The notes: generated from the letters alone by a model not told the origin. Shown: positions 27,184-36,268, counted from the stretch's first letter. The stretch: 64,000 nt of DNA from Nocardia asteroides (GCF_021183625.1 NZ_CP089214.1:1116001-1180000), one strand, 5' to 3'. Program-made: numbers and translations.

Positions 27184-29273
27184 GCGGGGTGCCGCCGTGG
27201 CAGCGGAACCGGGGTTTCCCCGGTGCGCCCGGAGCGCCTGGAGCCGGGGTTCCCGACGCCAGGCCGGAGGGTGATTCGGCCGGACCGAACAGCCGGGTCG
27301 GCGCGAACGGTGGAGCCCAGCCGGCTGGCCGGGTCGGCGCGACCGAAGGAGCCCAGCCGACTGGCCAGGTCGGCGTGAACGGAGGAACCCGGCCGAATGG
27401 CGAGCCGGGCCGGTGGGTCGGTCGGCCGGACGATGTCGCACGGACGGTCGGGAGCGGCCACTTCGGTGCGGCCGGTGCGGCCGGTGCGACGGACGTGCGG
27501 GAGGCTGCGCCGCCGGACGATCTCGGATTGGCCAGGGGGAGCGGCGGGGCCGGGATCTCGGACGGGACCACCGGCTCGGACGGGAAGCACGCGCGCCCGG
27601 AACTGCGGACGCCCGCGCAGATCGCGCTGACGATCGGGGCGGTGGCGGGAACGATCTGCCTGCTCGCGGCGGCGGCGGCGCTGCTGTTCGGGATCAAGCC
27701 GCTGCTGTTCCGCTCGGGGTCGATGGAGCCGGAGATCGGGTCGGGGGCGGTGGCGCTGGTGCGCACGATCGACGCCGCGGAGATCGAGGCCGGTGACGTG
27801 GTGTCGGTGCGGAACGCGGCGGGCGAGCGGCTCACGCACCGGGTGGTCGCGGTGGACGCGATCACCGGCAACAGCGCGACCATCCGGCTCAAGGGCGACG
27901 CGAACGAGTCCGAGGACGCCCAGCCCTACACCGTGACCGAGGCCGAGCGGGTCTTCTTCCACGTCGAGAAGCTCGGCTACGCGGTGGCCTGGCTGGCGAG
28001 CCCCGCCGCGGTCTTCCTCGGCGGCGCCTTCGCCGGGCTGCTGCTCGCCATCGCGTTCCTGCCCCGCCCGGCCCGCACCGCCCCCGGCGCGGGCGGGAAA
28101 CACGCGGCGGCGCCGCTGGTCGCGGTGGCGGCGCTGGTCACCGCGACCGGGCTGGCCGGCGCCCCGGAGGCGCGGGCCGCGGGCACCGATGCCGCCGCCG
28201 CGAACAGCGGCGCGTTCACCGCACGCACCGAGTTCGTGCCCCGGATCAACCAGTCGTTCAGCGGCGGCGCCTACGTCACCTGTAGCAGGCAGAGCGCCGC
28301 CGGGCCGGACCCGGTGACGGTGACCTGGCGGCACATCGGCGCCCCCTACCGCTACCGGCTGGTGCTGCGCGACCTGTCCGGCACCATCTGGCGCACCTGG
28401 GAGGTGACCACGGTCCCGGCCACCGCCGGGGGCACCGTGTCCTTCGTGCTCAACGGCGCCGGGCTGCCGCTCCGGCTGACGGCCTACCAGTACGACCTCG
28501 AGGTGCACACGGTGCTTCCCGGCCCGCCCGTCTCATCGGGCGCGGCGAGTACCGCGTGGCGCGGAATCGGGATCGTGCAGAGCCCCCTCGGCGCGCTCTC
28601 GCCGCCCGAGGATCTGGACTGCGGGGTGATCCGCGGCGAGCAGAGCGGTGCTCCCGCGTACGTGCCAGGCCCCGCCTCGGTCGCCTGCACCGCCGCGGCC
28701 CCGCGGGCAACGCTGACCTGGCCGCACCTCGGCTCCCCCTACACCTACACGCTGACCGTGCGCGACGGCGGCAGCCGCAACATCATGCTCACCCGGCAGG
28801 TGACCGCCGTCCCCGCGCAGGCCGGACAGAGCGTCAGCAGCACGATCGCGGTCGCCGACCTCGACCTCGGCGCGCGCACCGGCGACCCCGCGGTCGCCGA
28901 GATCCGCACGGTCTCCGGCACCACCGCCTCCACCGAGTTCGCGCAGCAGAACCTGACGGTGACCACCACCACCGTGGCCTGCCCCGTCGCGGGGCTGCGC
29001 TCGCAGTCGGTACCGCCGACCAGCACCTCCGGCGGCAGCACGACCCCGAGCGGCGCGACGACGCCGCCGACGAGCGCCGCGACCACCTCCCCCGCGCCCG
29101 GCACCGCTCCACCCCCCGCCCCGGTCACCACCACGACGACGCCCGCTCCGGAACCACCGACTCCCGCGCCCACCACCACGACGACAACGACCACCCCACC
29201 GCCCGCGGCCCGCGAACTGCCACCTCCGACGACGACCACCACGTCCTCCACGACGACAACGACCCCGCCCTGA
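27180..29273 (+). CDS. SipW-like signal peptidase fused to exported beta domains and a Pro/Thr-rich tail
   Basis: 697 residues starting GTG 27180, overlapping the cargo 3 stop. Residues 1-140 are disordered and Gly/Pro-rich with imperfect repeats (RVGANGGAQPAG, RVGATEGAQPTG, QVGVNGGTRPNG). A membrane helix (147-171) leads into a second SipW-type peptidase: Ser181 (SGSMEPEIGSG), His220 (LTHRVVAV), Asp240 (KGDANESED). After a further helix near 263-290 and a signal-like segment near 308-325 come two related beta domains (TWRHIGAPYRYRLVLRD and TWPHLGSPYTYTLTVRD). The last 100 residues are Pro/Thr-rich. It looks like a protease and an exported cargo in one chain, perhaps self-processing. Confidence 0.8.
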   Translation: MSGVPPWQRNRGFPGAPGAPGAGVPDARPEGDSAGPNSRVGANGGAQPAGRVGATEGAQPTGQVGVNGGTRPNGEPGRWVGRPDDVARTVGSGHFGAAGAAGATDVREAAPPDDLGLARGSGGAGISDGTTGSDGKHARPELRTPAQIALTIGAVAGTICLLAAAAALLFGIKPLLFRSGSMEPEIGSGAVALVRTIDAAEIEAGDVVSVRNAAGERLTHRVVAVDAITGNSATIRLKGDANESEDAQPYTVTEAERVFFHVEKLGYAVAWLASPAAVFLGGAFAGLLLAIAFLPRPARTAPGAGGKHAAAPLVAVAALVTATGLAGAPEARAAGTDAAAANSGAFTARTEFVPRINQSFSGGAYVTCSRQSAAGPDPVTVTWRHIGAPYRYRLVLRDLSGTIWRTWEVTTVPATAGGTVSFVLNGAGLPLRLTAYQYDLEVHTVLPGPPVSSGAASTAWRGIGIVQSPLGALSPPEDLDCGVIRGEQSGAPAYVPGPASVACTAAAPRATLTWPHLGSPYTYTLTVRDGGSRNIMLTRQVTAVPAQAGQSVSSTIAVADLDLGARTGDPAVAEIRTVSGTTASTEFAQQNLTVTTTTVACPVAGLRSQSVPPTSTSGGSTTPSGATTPPTSAATTSPAPGTAPPPAPVTTTTTPAPEPPTPAPTTTTTTTTPPPAARELPPPTTTTTSSTTTTTPP

Positions 29274-29310
29274 CCGGCGCGGGTGGCGAGCCGACCGAAC
29301 GGTGTGAAAG

Positions 29311-30180
29311 ATGGCGACCGTGAATCTCTCAGGTGTCGGAATTTGGAGTTCCCCGCTGCGCTACAGCGACCCGGTCGAGGCCGCGGAGGCCGCGGCCGAG
29401 CTGGAGGAGGCGGGTTTCTCCGCGCTCTGGATCCCGGACGTCGGCGGCCCGGTCCTCGACGCGGTGGAGAACCTGCTGCGCGCGACCTCGAAGACGGTGA
29501 TCGCGACCGGCATCCTCAACCTCTGGATGCACGAGCCCGCCGACGTGGCCGCCGCGTACCACCGGCTCGCGGAGAGCTACGGCGACCGCTTCCTGCTCGG
29601 CATCGGGGTGAGCCACGCGCCGCTGGTCGACACGAAGTCGCCCGGCCGCTACCGCAAGCCGCTGGCCGCTACGAAGGAATTCCTGGATGGGCTGGACGCC
29701 GCCGAGCGCCCGGTCCCCGCCGACCGCCGGGTATTGGCCGCGCTCGGCCCGAAGATGCTCGCCCTGGCCGCCGAGCGCACCCGCGGCGCACACCCCTACC
29801 TGGTGCTGCCCGAGCACACCCGCGCGGCGCGCGAGGTGCTCGGCGACGGCCCGCTGCTGCTGCCGGAGCAGACCGTCATCCTCACCGGCGACGCCGCCGA
29901 GGCCCGCGAGATCGGCACGCCGTGGCTGCGCGGGTACCTCTCGCTGCCGAACTACGCCAACAACCTGCTGCGCTCCGGCTTCACCGAGGAGGACATCGCC
30001 ACCGTCAGCGACCGGCTCTTCGACGCGATCATCGCCTGGGGTGACGAGGAGGCGGTGCTGCGCCGGATCGCCGAGCACCGGAAGGCGGGCGCCGACCACG
30101 TCTGCGTGCAGGTGCTCCGCGCCGACCCGCGCGTCTTCCCGCGCGCGGAGTGGCTCCGGATCGCGGCCGCGCTGCGCTGA
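29311..30180 (+). CDS. F420-dependent LLM-class oxidoreductase (TIGR03620-like)
   Basis: 289 residues, TIM-barrel luciferase family. GVGIWSSPLRYSDPVEAAEAAAELEEAGFSALW-type opening (GIWS at 13, EAGFSALWIPD near 34), FLLGIGVSHAPLV, and ERTRGAHPYLV match the mycobacterial/nocardial TIGR03620 group, expected to use F420H2. The substrate is unknown. The ATG lies 37 bp after the SipW-fusion gene, so it might be read through from that operon, but there is no functional link. The stop directly abuts the stop of the convergent histidine kinase. Confidence 0.8.
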   Translation: MATVNLSGVGIWSSPLRYSDPVEAAEAAAELEEAGFSALWIPDVGGPVLDAVENLLRATSKTVIATGILNLWMHEPADVAAAYHRLAESYGDRFLLGIGVSHAPLVDTKSPGRYRKPLAATKEFLDGLDAAERPVPADRRVLAALGPKMLALAAERTRGAHPYLVLPEHTRAAREVLGDGPLLLPEQTVILTGDAAEAREIGTPWLRGYLSLPNYANNLLRSGFTEEDIATVSDRLFDAIIAWGDEEAVLRRIAEHRKAGADHVCVQVLRADPRVFPRAEWLRIAAALR

Positions 30181-31740
30181 TCAGCGCGGGGCGGGCAGGG
30201 TGAAGCGGAAGCGGGCGCCGTCGGTGTAGCCGGTGTCGACGGCGATCCGGCCGCCGTGGAACTCGACGATCTTGCGGCACAGCGCGAGCCCGATCCCGGT
30301 GCCGGAGTACTCCTCCCGGTTGTGCAGCCGCTGGAAGATCACGAAGACCTTCTCGGCGAACTCCGGGGCGACGCCGATCCCGTTGTCCGACACCACGAAC
30401 TCGTACCCGCCCGCCGCCGCCTCGGCGCACTCGATCCGCACGACGGGCGGCACGCCGGGCCGGGCGAACTTCACCGCGTTGCCGATCAGGTTCTGCCACA
30501 GCATGATCAGCAGGGTGGGGTTGCCGAGCACCTCGGGCAGCGCCGCGGGCCGCTCGATCGTGGCCCCGGCGCGCTCGACGACCTCGGCCAGGTTCCCGAG
30601 CGCCCGGTCCAGCGGGCCGTCCAGCGCGATAGGGGCTGTGGTGTCGTCCACCCGGCCGACCCGGGAGAAGGTGAGCAGGTCGTTGATCAGCACCTGCATC
30701 CGCTTGGCACCGTCGACCGCGAAATCGATGTACTGCTTACCTCGCTCGTCGAGCTGATCGCCGTACCGTTTCTCCAGCAACTGACAGAACGACGCCACCT
30801 TCCGCAACGGCTCCTGCAGATCGTGCGAGGCCACATACGCGAACTGCTCCAGCTCCTGATTCGACCGCCGCAACTCCACCGTCTGCGCATCCAGATCCGC
30901 CGCCTGCTCGGCCAGCTTCGCCTCCTGCGCCCGCGAGGACTGCAACTCCGCCACGATCCGCCGCCGCATATCCTCCACCGCCTCGGCCACCGTCCGCAGA
31001 TCCGACGGACCCCGCGCCTCGATGTGGTGATCGAACTCGCCACCCGCCACCAGCAGCGACGCGGCGGTCAGCCCGCGCAGTGGGTGCGCGACCAGCCTGC
31101 GCACGATGGCGGTGAGCGCCAGCGCGGCCAGCACGAAGAGCACCACCAGGCCGAGCAGCACGGTGTTGCGGATATCCCTGGTGCGGGTCAGATCGGCGCG
31201 GTCGGCGGCGAGCGCGACGCCGAAATCGGCGTTCTGGGTACGGAAACGGTCGCGCAGGCCGTCGAAGACCACCTTGCTCGGCGCCACCGTCGCCGCGGCC
31301 ACCGCGACGGCCTGCTCAGGGGTGGTGGTGTCGGTGACCGGCTCGGCGTGCATGGCGCGCCAGGCCGCGGCGGTGCGCTCGATCTCCTCGAGGTCGCGGA
31401 GCAGCTCGGGGCGGTCGCCGACCAGCTCCCGGATCCGGGCGACGGCCCGCTCCTCGTCCCGGCGGCCGGTCTCGTAGGGCTGCAGGAACTGCGGGTCGGC
31501 GGTGATGGCGTAGCCGCGCACCCCGGTCTCCTGGTTGAGCAGCGCGCCCTGCAGGCGGTACGCCTCGGCGGCGGCGGGCTGCAACCGGTCGATCAGCCGA
31601 TTCGAGCTCTGCATGGTCTGCCCGATCACCTGGGCGCCCGCGGCTGCGCTCGCCAGCACGAGCACCACCATCAACCCGAGCACCAGCTGGAACCACGCCT
31701 CGACGGTCAGCCGCCCGGCCACCGAACCCCGGACCCGCAC
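30181..31740 (-). CDS. Membrane sensor histidine kinase with CHASE3-like domain
   Basis: 519 residues. Two membrane helices (about 8-35 and 180-205) flank a periplasmic helical domain containing LLNQETGVRGYAI, a CHASE3 hallmark. Then come a HAMP linker, a coiled coil (RRSNQELEQFA), the HisKA box VASHDLQEPLRKV and an HATPase with NLIGNAVKFA, DNGIGV and GTGIGLALCRKIV. This type resembles phytochrome-like kinases lacking the photosensor and usually signals to a single-domain receiver. The receiver protein at 13504 is a candidate partner; none is adjacent. GTG 31740 is chosen because GAGGAGG lies six bases upstream. Confidence 0.85.
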   Translation of the reverse strand: MRVRGSVAGRLTVEAWFQLVLGLMVVLVLASAAAGAQVIGQTMQSSNRLIDRLQPAAAEAYRLQGALLNQETGVRGYAITADPQFLQPYETGRRDEERAVARIRELVGDRPELLRDLEEIERTAAAWRAMHAEPVTDTTTPEQAVAVAAATVAPSKVVFDGLRDRFRTQNADFGVALAADRADLTRTRDIRNTVLLGLVVLFVLAALALTAIVRRLVAHPLRGLTAASLLVAGGEFDHHIEARGPSDLRTVAEAVEDMRRRIVAELQSSRAQEAKLAEQAADLDAQTVELRRSNQELEQFAYVASHDLQEPLRKVASFCQLLEKRYGDQLDERGKQYIDFAVDGAKRMQVLINDLLTFSRVGRVDDTTAPIALDGPLDRALGNLAEVVERAGATIERPAALPEVLGNPTLLIMLWQNLIGNAVKFARPGVPPVVRIECAEAAAGGYEFVVSDNGIGVAPEFAEKVFVIFQRLHNREEYSGTGIGLALCRKIVEFHGGRIAVDTGYTDGARFRFTLPAPR

Positions 31741-31852
31741 CCACAGCCTCCTCGTCACCGCGCCACGACGGCACCGACTGTGCCATACCGCCCCTGCGGC
31801 CGTGCCGCGTCCATACTGGGACCCCACCGCACAACCGATGGAGGCCACTCCC

Positions 31853-32239
31853 ATGATCGTCGCCGGACTCGTCCTGGCCGGAATCGCCGCGGCGATCCAC
31901 GTGTACATCTTCCAGCTGGAATCGCTGGCCTGGACCGCGCCGCGCACGAGGGCGATCTTCGGGGTGAACGCCCAGGACGCCGAGATCACCAAGCCGCTCG
32001 CCTTCAACCAGGGCTTCTACAACCTCTTCCTGGCGATCACGATCGCGGCGGGGATCGTCGCCGTCGCGCTCGACCACCTGGCGGTCGGCGCGACGCTGGT
32101 GTTCGCCGGCGCGGGCAGCATGGTCGCGGCCGGGCTGGTGCTGCTGCTCTCCGACCCGCGCAAGCTGCGGCCCGCGCTCATCCAGCTGGTCGCGCCGCTG
32201 CTCGGCATCGTGATCCTCGCCATCGGGCTGGCCGTCTGA
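31853..32239 (+). CDS. DUF1304 family membrane protein
   Basis: 128 residues with four membrane helices. The DUF1304 pattern is present: AIHVYIFQLESLAW near the start, FGVNAQDAE, and NQGFYNLFLAI. The family is widespread and its function is unknown. ATGGAGG lies upstream of ATG 31853; this is much shorter than the open frame, whose first part overlaps the divergent kinase gene. An oxidoreductase gene follows 59 bp downstream. Confidence 0.82.
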   Translation: MIVAGLVLAGIAAAIHVYIFQLESLAWTAPRTRAIFGVNAQDAEITKPLAFNQGFYNLFLAITIAAGIVAVALDHLAVGATLVFAGAGSMVAAGLVLLLSDPRKLRPALIQLVAPLLGIVILAIGLAV

Positions 32240-32298
32240 GTTTCGGCGGCGGCAACCGGGCAACGCCCCCGATAACCGAATCGAAGGAGGGGTGCGCC

Positions 32299-33618
32299 GT
32301 GCCCGAGACCAGCGCCCGTGAACGCGTCGTCGTCGTCGGCAGCGGATTCGCCGGATTCACCTGTGCGGGCGAGCTGTGCCGGCGGGTCGCGAAGTCCGGC
32401 CGCGACATCGAGATCGTGCTGGTGACCCCGCAGGACTACATGCTCTACACGCCGCTGCTGCCGGATGTGGCCGGCGGGCTGATCGACCCGCGCTTCGTCG
32501 CGATTCCGCTGGCGGACGCGCTGCCGAAGGTCAGGCTGGTGGTGGCGAGCGCGGACTCGATCGACCTCACGGGCCGCACGATCACGGTCACCGGCGACCA
32601 CCACGCGCCACGCACCCTCTCCTGGGATCGCCTCGTGCTGACCCCCGGCTCGGTGACCAGGCTCTTCGATGTGCCGGGGCTGCGCGAGCACGCCCGCGGC
32701 CTGAAGACCGTCGCCGAGGCGCTCTACCTGCGCGAGCAGCTGCTGCGGCAGCTGGAGCTGGCCGACCAGGAGGAGGACGAGGCGGTGCGCCGGGCCCGCC
32801 GCACCGTCGTGGTGGTCGGCGCCTCCTACGCGGGCACCGAGCTGATCGCCCAGCTCCGCGCGCTCGCCGACGACTACGCGCGGCGCCGCGGGCTTGACCG
32901 CGCGGACATCCGGTTCCTGCTGCTCGACACCGCGAAGCAGGTCATGCCCGAGGTCGGCGCCGAACTCGGCGAGAAGGTGCTGCACGAGCTGCGCGGCCGC
33001 GGCATCGAGATCCGGCTGGAGACCTCGCTGCGCGAGCTCACCGCCGATCGGGTGGTGCTCACCGACGGCACCGAGGTGCCGACGCACACCGTCGCCTGGG
33101 TGACCGGCGTGACCGGCGCCCCCGTGCTGGAGACCCTCGACCTGCCGCTGGAGCGCGGCAGGCTGGTGGTCGACGCCGAACTGCGCGTGCCCGGCCACCC
33201 GTCGGTCTTCGCCGGTGGCGACGCCGCCGCCGTGCCCGACCTGACCAAGCCGGGCGAGATCACCCCGCCCACCGCCCAGCACGCCTCCCGGCAGGGCAAG
33301 ACGCTGGCCCGCAATGTCGTCGCCAGCCTGGGGATCGGCACCTTCGCGCCGTACCGGCACCGCGACCTCGGGCTGGTCGTCGACCTCGGCCCGCGCTTCG
33401 CCGTCGCCAACCCGCTCGGGATTCCGCTCTCCGGGCTGCCGGCCAAGGCGGTCACCCGCGCCTACCACACCTTCGCGGTGCCGCGCGGGGTGAACCGCTG
33501 GGCCGTCGTCATGACCTACCTGACCAACACCGTCACCCAGCGCCCGCTGGCGCTGCTCGGCCTGGTCACCCCGGAGGAGGCGAGTTTCGCGCGCGCGGAG
33601 GGGATTTCGGAGCACTGA
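32299..33618 (+). CDS. NDH-2-like FAD/NAD(P)-dependent oxidoreductase
   Basis: 439 residues. FAD-binding VVVVGSGFAGFTCAGEL, the family motif MLYTPLLPDVAGG, NAD-binding VVVVGASYAGTELIAQL, then VFAGGDAAAVPD and PPTAQHASRQGK. The C-terminal amphipathic part (GLVTPEEASF) could attach it to the membrane. These features fit the type II NADH dehydrogenase/carotenoid-like quinone reductase family, passing electrons from NADH to quinone without pumping protons. GAAGGAGG stands before GTG 32299. It is in the same direction as the DUF1304 gene and may be co-transcribed. Confidence 0.82.
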   Translation: MPETSARERVVVVGSGFAGFTCAGELCRRVAKSGRDIEIVLVTPQDYMLYTPLLPDVAGGLIDPRFVAIPLADALPKVRLVVASADSIDLTGRTITVTGDHHAPRTLSWDRLVLTPGSVTRLFDVPGLREHARGLKTVAEALYLREQLLRQLELADQEEDEAVRRARRTVVVVGASYAGTELIAQLRALADDYARRRGLDRADIRFLLLDTAKQVMPEVGAELGEKVLHELRGRGIEIRLETSLRELTADRVVLTDGTEVPTHTVAWVTGVTGAPVLETLDLPLERGRLVVDAELRVPGHPSVFAGGDAAAVPDLTKPGEITPPTAQHASRQGKTLARNVVASLGIGTFAPYRHRDLGLVVDLGPRFAVANPLGIPLSGLPAKAVTRAYHTFAVPRGVNRWAVVMTYLTNTVTQRPLALLGLVTPEEASFARAEGISEH

Positions 33619-33624
33619 GCCCGG

Positions 33625-34638
33625 TCAGCCCTTCGGGCTGCCCTTCCAGTCGCCGAACGGCTCGTCGCGCTCGCGGACCGCTTCGCGGAACCCGGCGGTG
33701 GCGGCCCGGAGCTGGAAGGCGTACCCCTCGCGGGTGTGCCGGGAGATGCCGTCGAAGACGGTGCTGACCATGCCGGAGTTGGCGACGCCCTGGGCGAGCA
33801 GCGAACTCGTCACCGCGAGCTTCGCCATGACCAGCTGGTTCAGCGGCATGCGGGCGATCCGGGCGACGAAATCCTCGGTGCGGGCATCCAGTTCGGCCGC
33901 GGGCCAGGATTCGACCGCGAGCCCCCACTCGGCGGCCTGCGCGCCGGTGAGCGAGTCGCCGGTGAAGAGCAGCCGCTTGGCGCGCTGGTCGCCGAGGCGG
34001 TGCGCCCACATGCCCGCGGCGGGGATGCCCCAGACCCGGGTGGGCGGGTAGCCGATGCGGGTGTCGTCGGCGCAGACGATCTGGTCGGCGTAGAGCGCGA
34101 TGTCGGTGCCGCCCGCGATGGCGAAGCCGTGCAGCTTGGCGACGGTCGGCTTGTTCGCGTGCAGCAGGCTGGCGAAGCCGCGGTTGAAGCGGCTCATCAT
34201 CTGGTAGTCGAGCACCGGGTCCCAGGTGCCCCACGGGTTGTGGTTGCGGGCCTGCACCACGGGGTCGAGCGCGGTGCCGAGCGTGGAGTCCGGATCGTCG
34301 GCGGAGCCGGACTGCTCGGCGAAGAGCGCCAGGTCGTAGCCGCCGCAGAAGCCCTTGCCGCGGCCGGAGACCAGGATGACGTGCACCGCCGGGTCCAGGT
34401 CGGCGCGCTCGACGGCGTGCGCCAGGTCGAGCGGGGTGTCGGGGGTGATGGCGTTGCCGTGCTCGGGGCGGTCGAAGGTGATCCGTGCGATGCGGCCGGT
34501 CACCTCGTAGGTGAGGGTGGCGTACCGGTGTTCGCGCACCGGCTCGGGACGGCCCGCGTAGGGCGACCCGGCGCCCGCGCTGGCGTCCTCGTACCAGGCG
34601 GCGGGGCGGGTGCCCGCGTGGTTCTCGTAATCCGGCAT
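33625..34638 (-). CDS. Crotonase/enoyl-CoA hydratase family protein, long form
   Basis: 337 residues. The crotonase core has ARITFDRPEHGNAI, SGRGKGFCGGYDL, KLHGFAIAGGTDIALYADQIV and GMWAHRLG. It carries about 45 extra N-terminal residues (TRPAAWYEDASAGAG) and an insertion after the first oxyanion strand compared with the 260-residue norm. This longer type is common in mycolic-acid actinobacteria; the substrate is not known. ATG 34638 is used because the codons further upstream look noncoding. The final codons form half of a hairpin shared with the convergent gene. Confidence 0.8.
   Translation of the reverse strand: MPDYENHAGTRPAAWYEDASAGAGSPYAGRPEPVREHRYATLTYEVTGRIARITFDRPEHGNAITPDTPLDLAHAVERADLDPAVHVILVSGRGKGFCGGYDLALFAEQSGSADDPDSTLGTALDPVVQARNHNPWGTWDPVLDYQMMSRFNRGFASLLHANKPTVAKLHGFAIAGGTDIALYADQIVCADDTRIGYPPTRVWGIPAAGMWAHRLGDQRAKRLLFTGDSLTGAQAAEWGLAVESWPAAELDARTEDFVARIARMPLNQLVMAKLAVTSSLLAQGVANSGMVSTVFDGISRHTREGYAFQLRAATAGFREAVRERDEPFGDWKGSPKG
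33626..33640. terminator. Stem-loop with UUCG-type loop between convergent genes
   Basis: CAGCCC-TTC-GGGCTG (33626-33640) gives a compact stem closed as C(UUCG)G, just after the oxidoreductase stop at 33618 and over the last codons of the opposite crotonase gene. It can work in both directions. Confidence 0.5.
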
Positions 34639-34724
34639 GGATCTCCCCTCTCGGACGGTCGCCACCGAACCTAGCCCAGGGGTCGCCGGGTGCGGCGGAG
34701 CCGGACCGGCCCCGCCGCGCGCGC

Positions 34725-34871
34725 TCACTCCAGGTTCGCGTCCCCGGTCTCGGCGGCCCGCTTCGCCTTCTCCAGTTCACCCTTCAGCCGCTCGGCGGTC
34801 TCGGTGTCTCCGAGGTTGTCGGCGGTGGTGATGTCCTGGTTCAGCTGGGCGATGGTGTCCCTGTCCGGCAT
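34725..34871 (-). CDS. Small coiled-coil protein
   Basis: 48 residues: MPDRDTIAQLNQDITTADNL, then ETAERLKGELEKAKRAA. It is almost wholly charged helix with heptad-like spacing, so a small dimerising protein is likely. I do not recognise the family. GAGAGGAG lies eight bases before ATG 34871. It is divergent from the DoxX gene, and a 9-bp inverted repeat lies between them. Confidence 0.6.
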   Translation of the reverse strand: MPDRDTIAQLNQDITTADNLGDTETAERLKGELEKAKRAAETGDANLE

Positions 34872-34914
34872 CGCGTGCTCCTCTCGGGTCGGGGGCGTTC
34901 CATCGGCGGGGTGT

Positions 34915-34938
34915 CCGGTTTCCCGGCTCGGAAACCGG
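34915..34938. promoter_or_regulatory. Inverted repeat CCGGTTTCC-N6-GGAAACCGG
   Basis: Perfect 9-bp arms around CGGCTC in the 116-bp gap between two divergent genes (starts 34871 and 34988). It could be an operator or part of a leader stem; no regulator gene is adjacent. Confidence 0.45.
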
Positions 34939-34952
34939 CGGTGAAGGCCACG

Positions 34953-34976
34953 GATTGGCGCCGCGGGCACGGGGTA
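34953..34976 (+). promoter_or_regulatory. Candidate SigB/SigF-type promoter of the DoxX gene
   Basis: GATT (34953-34956), 15 bp, GGGTA (34972-34976). One mismatch from GTTT-N15-GGGTA, ending 11 bp before ATG 34988. Confidence 0.35.
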
Positions 34977-34987
34977 GCCCCGCACCC

Positions 34988-35383
34988 ATGACCTCTTCTT
35001 CGACCGCTCGGGACGTCGTCCGGTACGGGCTGGCGGGCGGCATGGTGTTCGCCGGGCTCAGCCACCTCTTCTGGGGAAGGGAGACCTTCCGCGCCCAGGT
35101 GCCGAGCTGGACGCCGCTGGACGAGGACGGCGTGGTGATGGCCTCCGGCGGGGTCGAGATCACCCTCGGCACGCTGCTCGCCGCGAGTTCGCGGGACCGG
35201 GCCCGCTTCGGGAAGCTGCTTGCGCTCTTCTTCGTCGCGGTCTTCCCGGGCAATGTCGCGCAGTACACGAACAAGCGGGACGGCTTCGGCCTCGACACCG
35301 ACCGGAAGCGGCTGATCCGGCTGTTCTTCCAGCCGGTGCTGATCGGGCTCGCGCTGTGGAGCACCGCACCGCCGCGGCGCTGA
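34988..35383 (+). CDS. DoxX-like membrane protein
   Basis: 131 residues with four membrane helices. RYGLAGGMVFAGLSHLFW, FFVAVFPGNVAQYTN and RLFFQPVLIGLALW resemble DoxX/DoxD family proteins; the exact role of such small members is unknown. Related proteins in actinobacteria take part in redox or thiol stress complexes. A stress-type promoter element lies just upstream. Transcribed toward another membrane protein gene 60 bp further on. Confidence 0.75.
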   Translation: MTSSSTARDVVRYGLAGGMVFAGLSHLFWGRETFRAQVPSWTPLDEDGVVMASGGVEITLGTLLAASSRDRARFGKLLALFFVAVFPGNVAQYTNKRDGFGLDTDRKRLIRLFFQPVLIGLALWSTAPPRR

Positions 35384-35443
35384 TTGCCAGACATTCGCCG
35401 GGGCCGGGGCTACGCTGAAATCCCGACCGTCGAGGAGGGCATC

Positions 35444-36268
35444 GTGAACCGTCCACACGTCTCCGGCTCCGGTCTGATCGACCGCTTCGTCGAATCCCCG
35501 CTGGCCGGGCTGGCGCCGTGGATCGTGATGTCGCTGTTCAACGGCCCCGGCCGCTTCGAGGAGGCGGTGGCGGCGGCGCTCGGCATCGCGCTGCTGGTCT
35601 TCGTCGCCGCACGGCGGCACGGGACCTCGGTGAAGTTGCTGGAGCTCTTCGATCTGGCTTTCTTCGGCACGCTGGCGGTGATCGGGATCCTGGCGACGCC
35701 CGGGGCCATCGAGTGGCTGGAGCTGTGGGCCGGGGAGATCTCGAATATCGCGCTCGCGCTCTTCGCGCTCGGCTCGCTGCTCGCGCGGGTGCCGTTCACG
35801 CTGCAGTACGCGCGCGAGCAGACGCCGCGCGAGTACTGGCTCTCGCCGCTCTTCCTCCGCGTCAACAACGCGATCACCGGGGTGTGGGCGGCGGCGTTCG
35901 GGCTCAACGCGCTGCTCGGCTTCCTCGCCGACGGGGTGCAGCACGACCCGGACAACTTCTGGACCGGGTGGGTGCTACAGCTCGGCGGCACGCTCTTCGC
36001 CATCGCCTTCACCGAGTGGTACCCGGAGTACGCGCCGAACAGGGCGGCGCAGGAGGCGGGCGAGCCGACCGAGCCGCCGCGGCCGGTGGCCCGGCTGCTG
36101 GACTGGTTCCCGCCCTACCTGATCGGCGTCGGCGTCGCCGGGTTGATCACCGACGGCACCTCCGCGGCGGTCGGAATCGGGCTGATCGTGGCCGGGATCG
36201 CCGGGGGCGCGGTGCTGCGCCGGGTCGCGCCCGCCGCGCGGGCCGGGTCGCCACAGCGGCTGAGCTGA
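35444..36268 (+). CDS. Polytopic membrane protein of unknown function
   Basis: 274 residues with about seven hydrophobic segments, for example GIALLVFVAA, FFGTLAVIGILATPGAIEWL, ISNIALALFALGSLLA and LIGVGVAGLITDG. Conserved-looking polar points are REYWLSPLFLRVNN and FTEWYPEYAPNRAA between helices. I do not recognise a transport or enzyme signature. GAGGAGGG precedes GTG 35444, and a TACGCT -10-like box lies 27 bp upstream. It is convergent with galK. Confidence 0.65.
   Translation: MNRPHVSGSGLIDRFVESPLAGLAPWIVMSLFNGPGRFEEAVAAALGIALLVFVAARRHGTSVKLLELFDLAFFGTLAVIGILATPGAIEWLELWAGEISNIALALFALGSLLARVPFTLQYAREQTPREYWLSPLFLRVNNAITGVWAAAFGLNALLGFLADGVQHDPDNFWTGWVLQLGGTLFAIAFTEWYPEYAPNRAAQEAGEPTEPPRPVARLLDWFPPYLIGVGVAGLITDGTSAAVGIGLIVAGIAGGAVLRRVAPAARAGSPQRLS

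Noticed and set aside
30256..33618. A 1120-codon plus-strand open frame
   Set aside because: Only its final 439 codons (from 32299) code for the oxidoreductase; the rest is antisense to the CHASE3 kinase.
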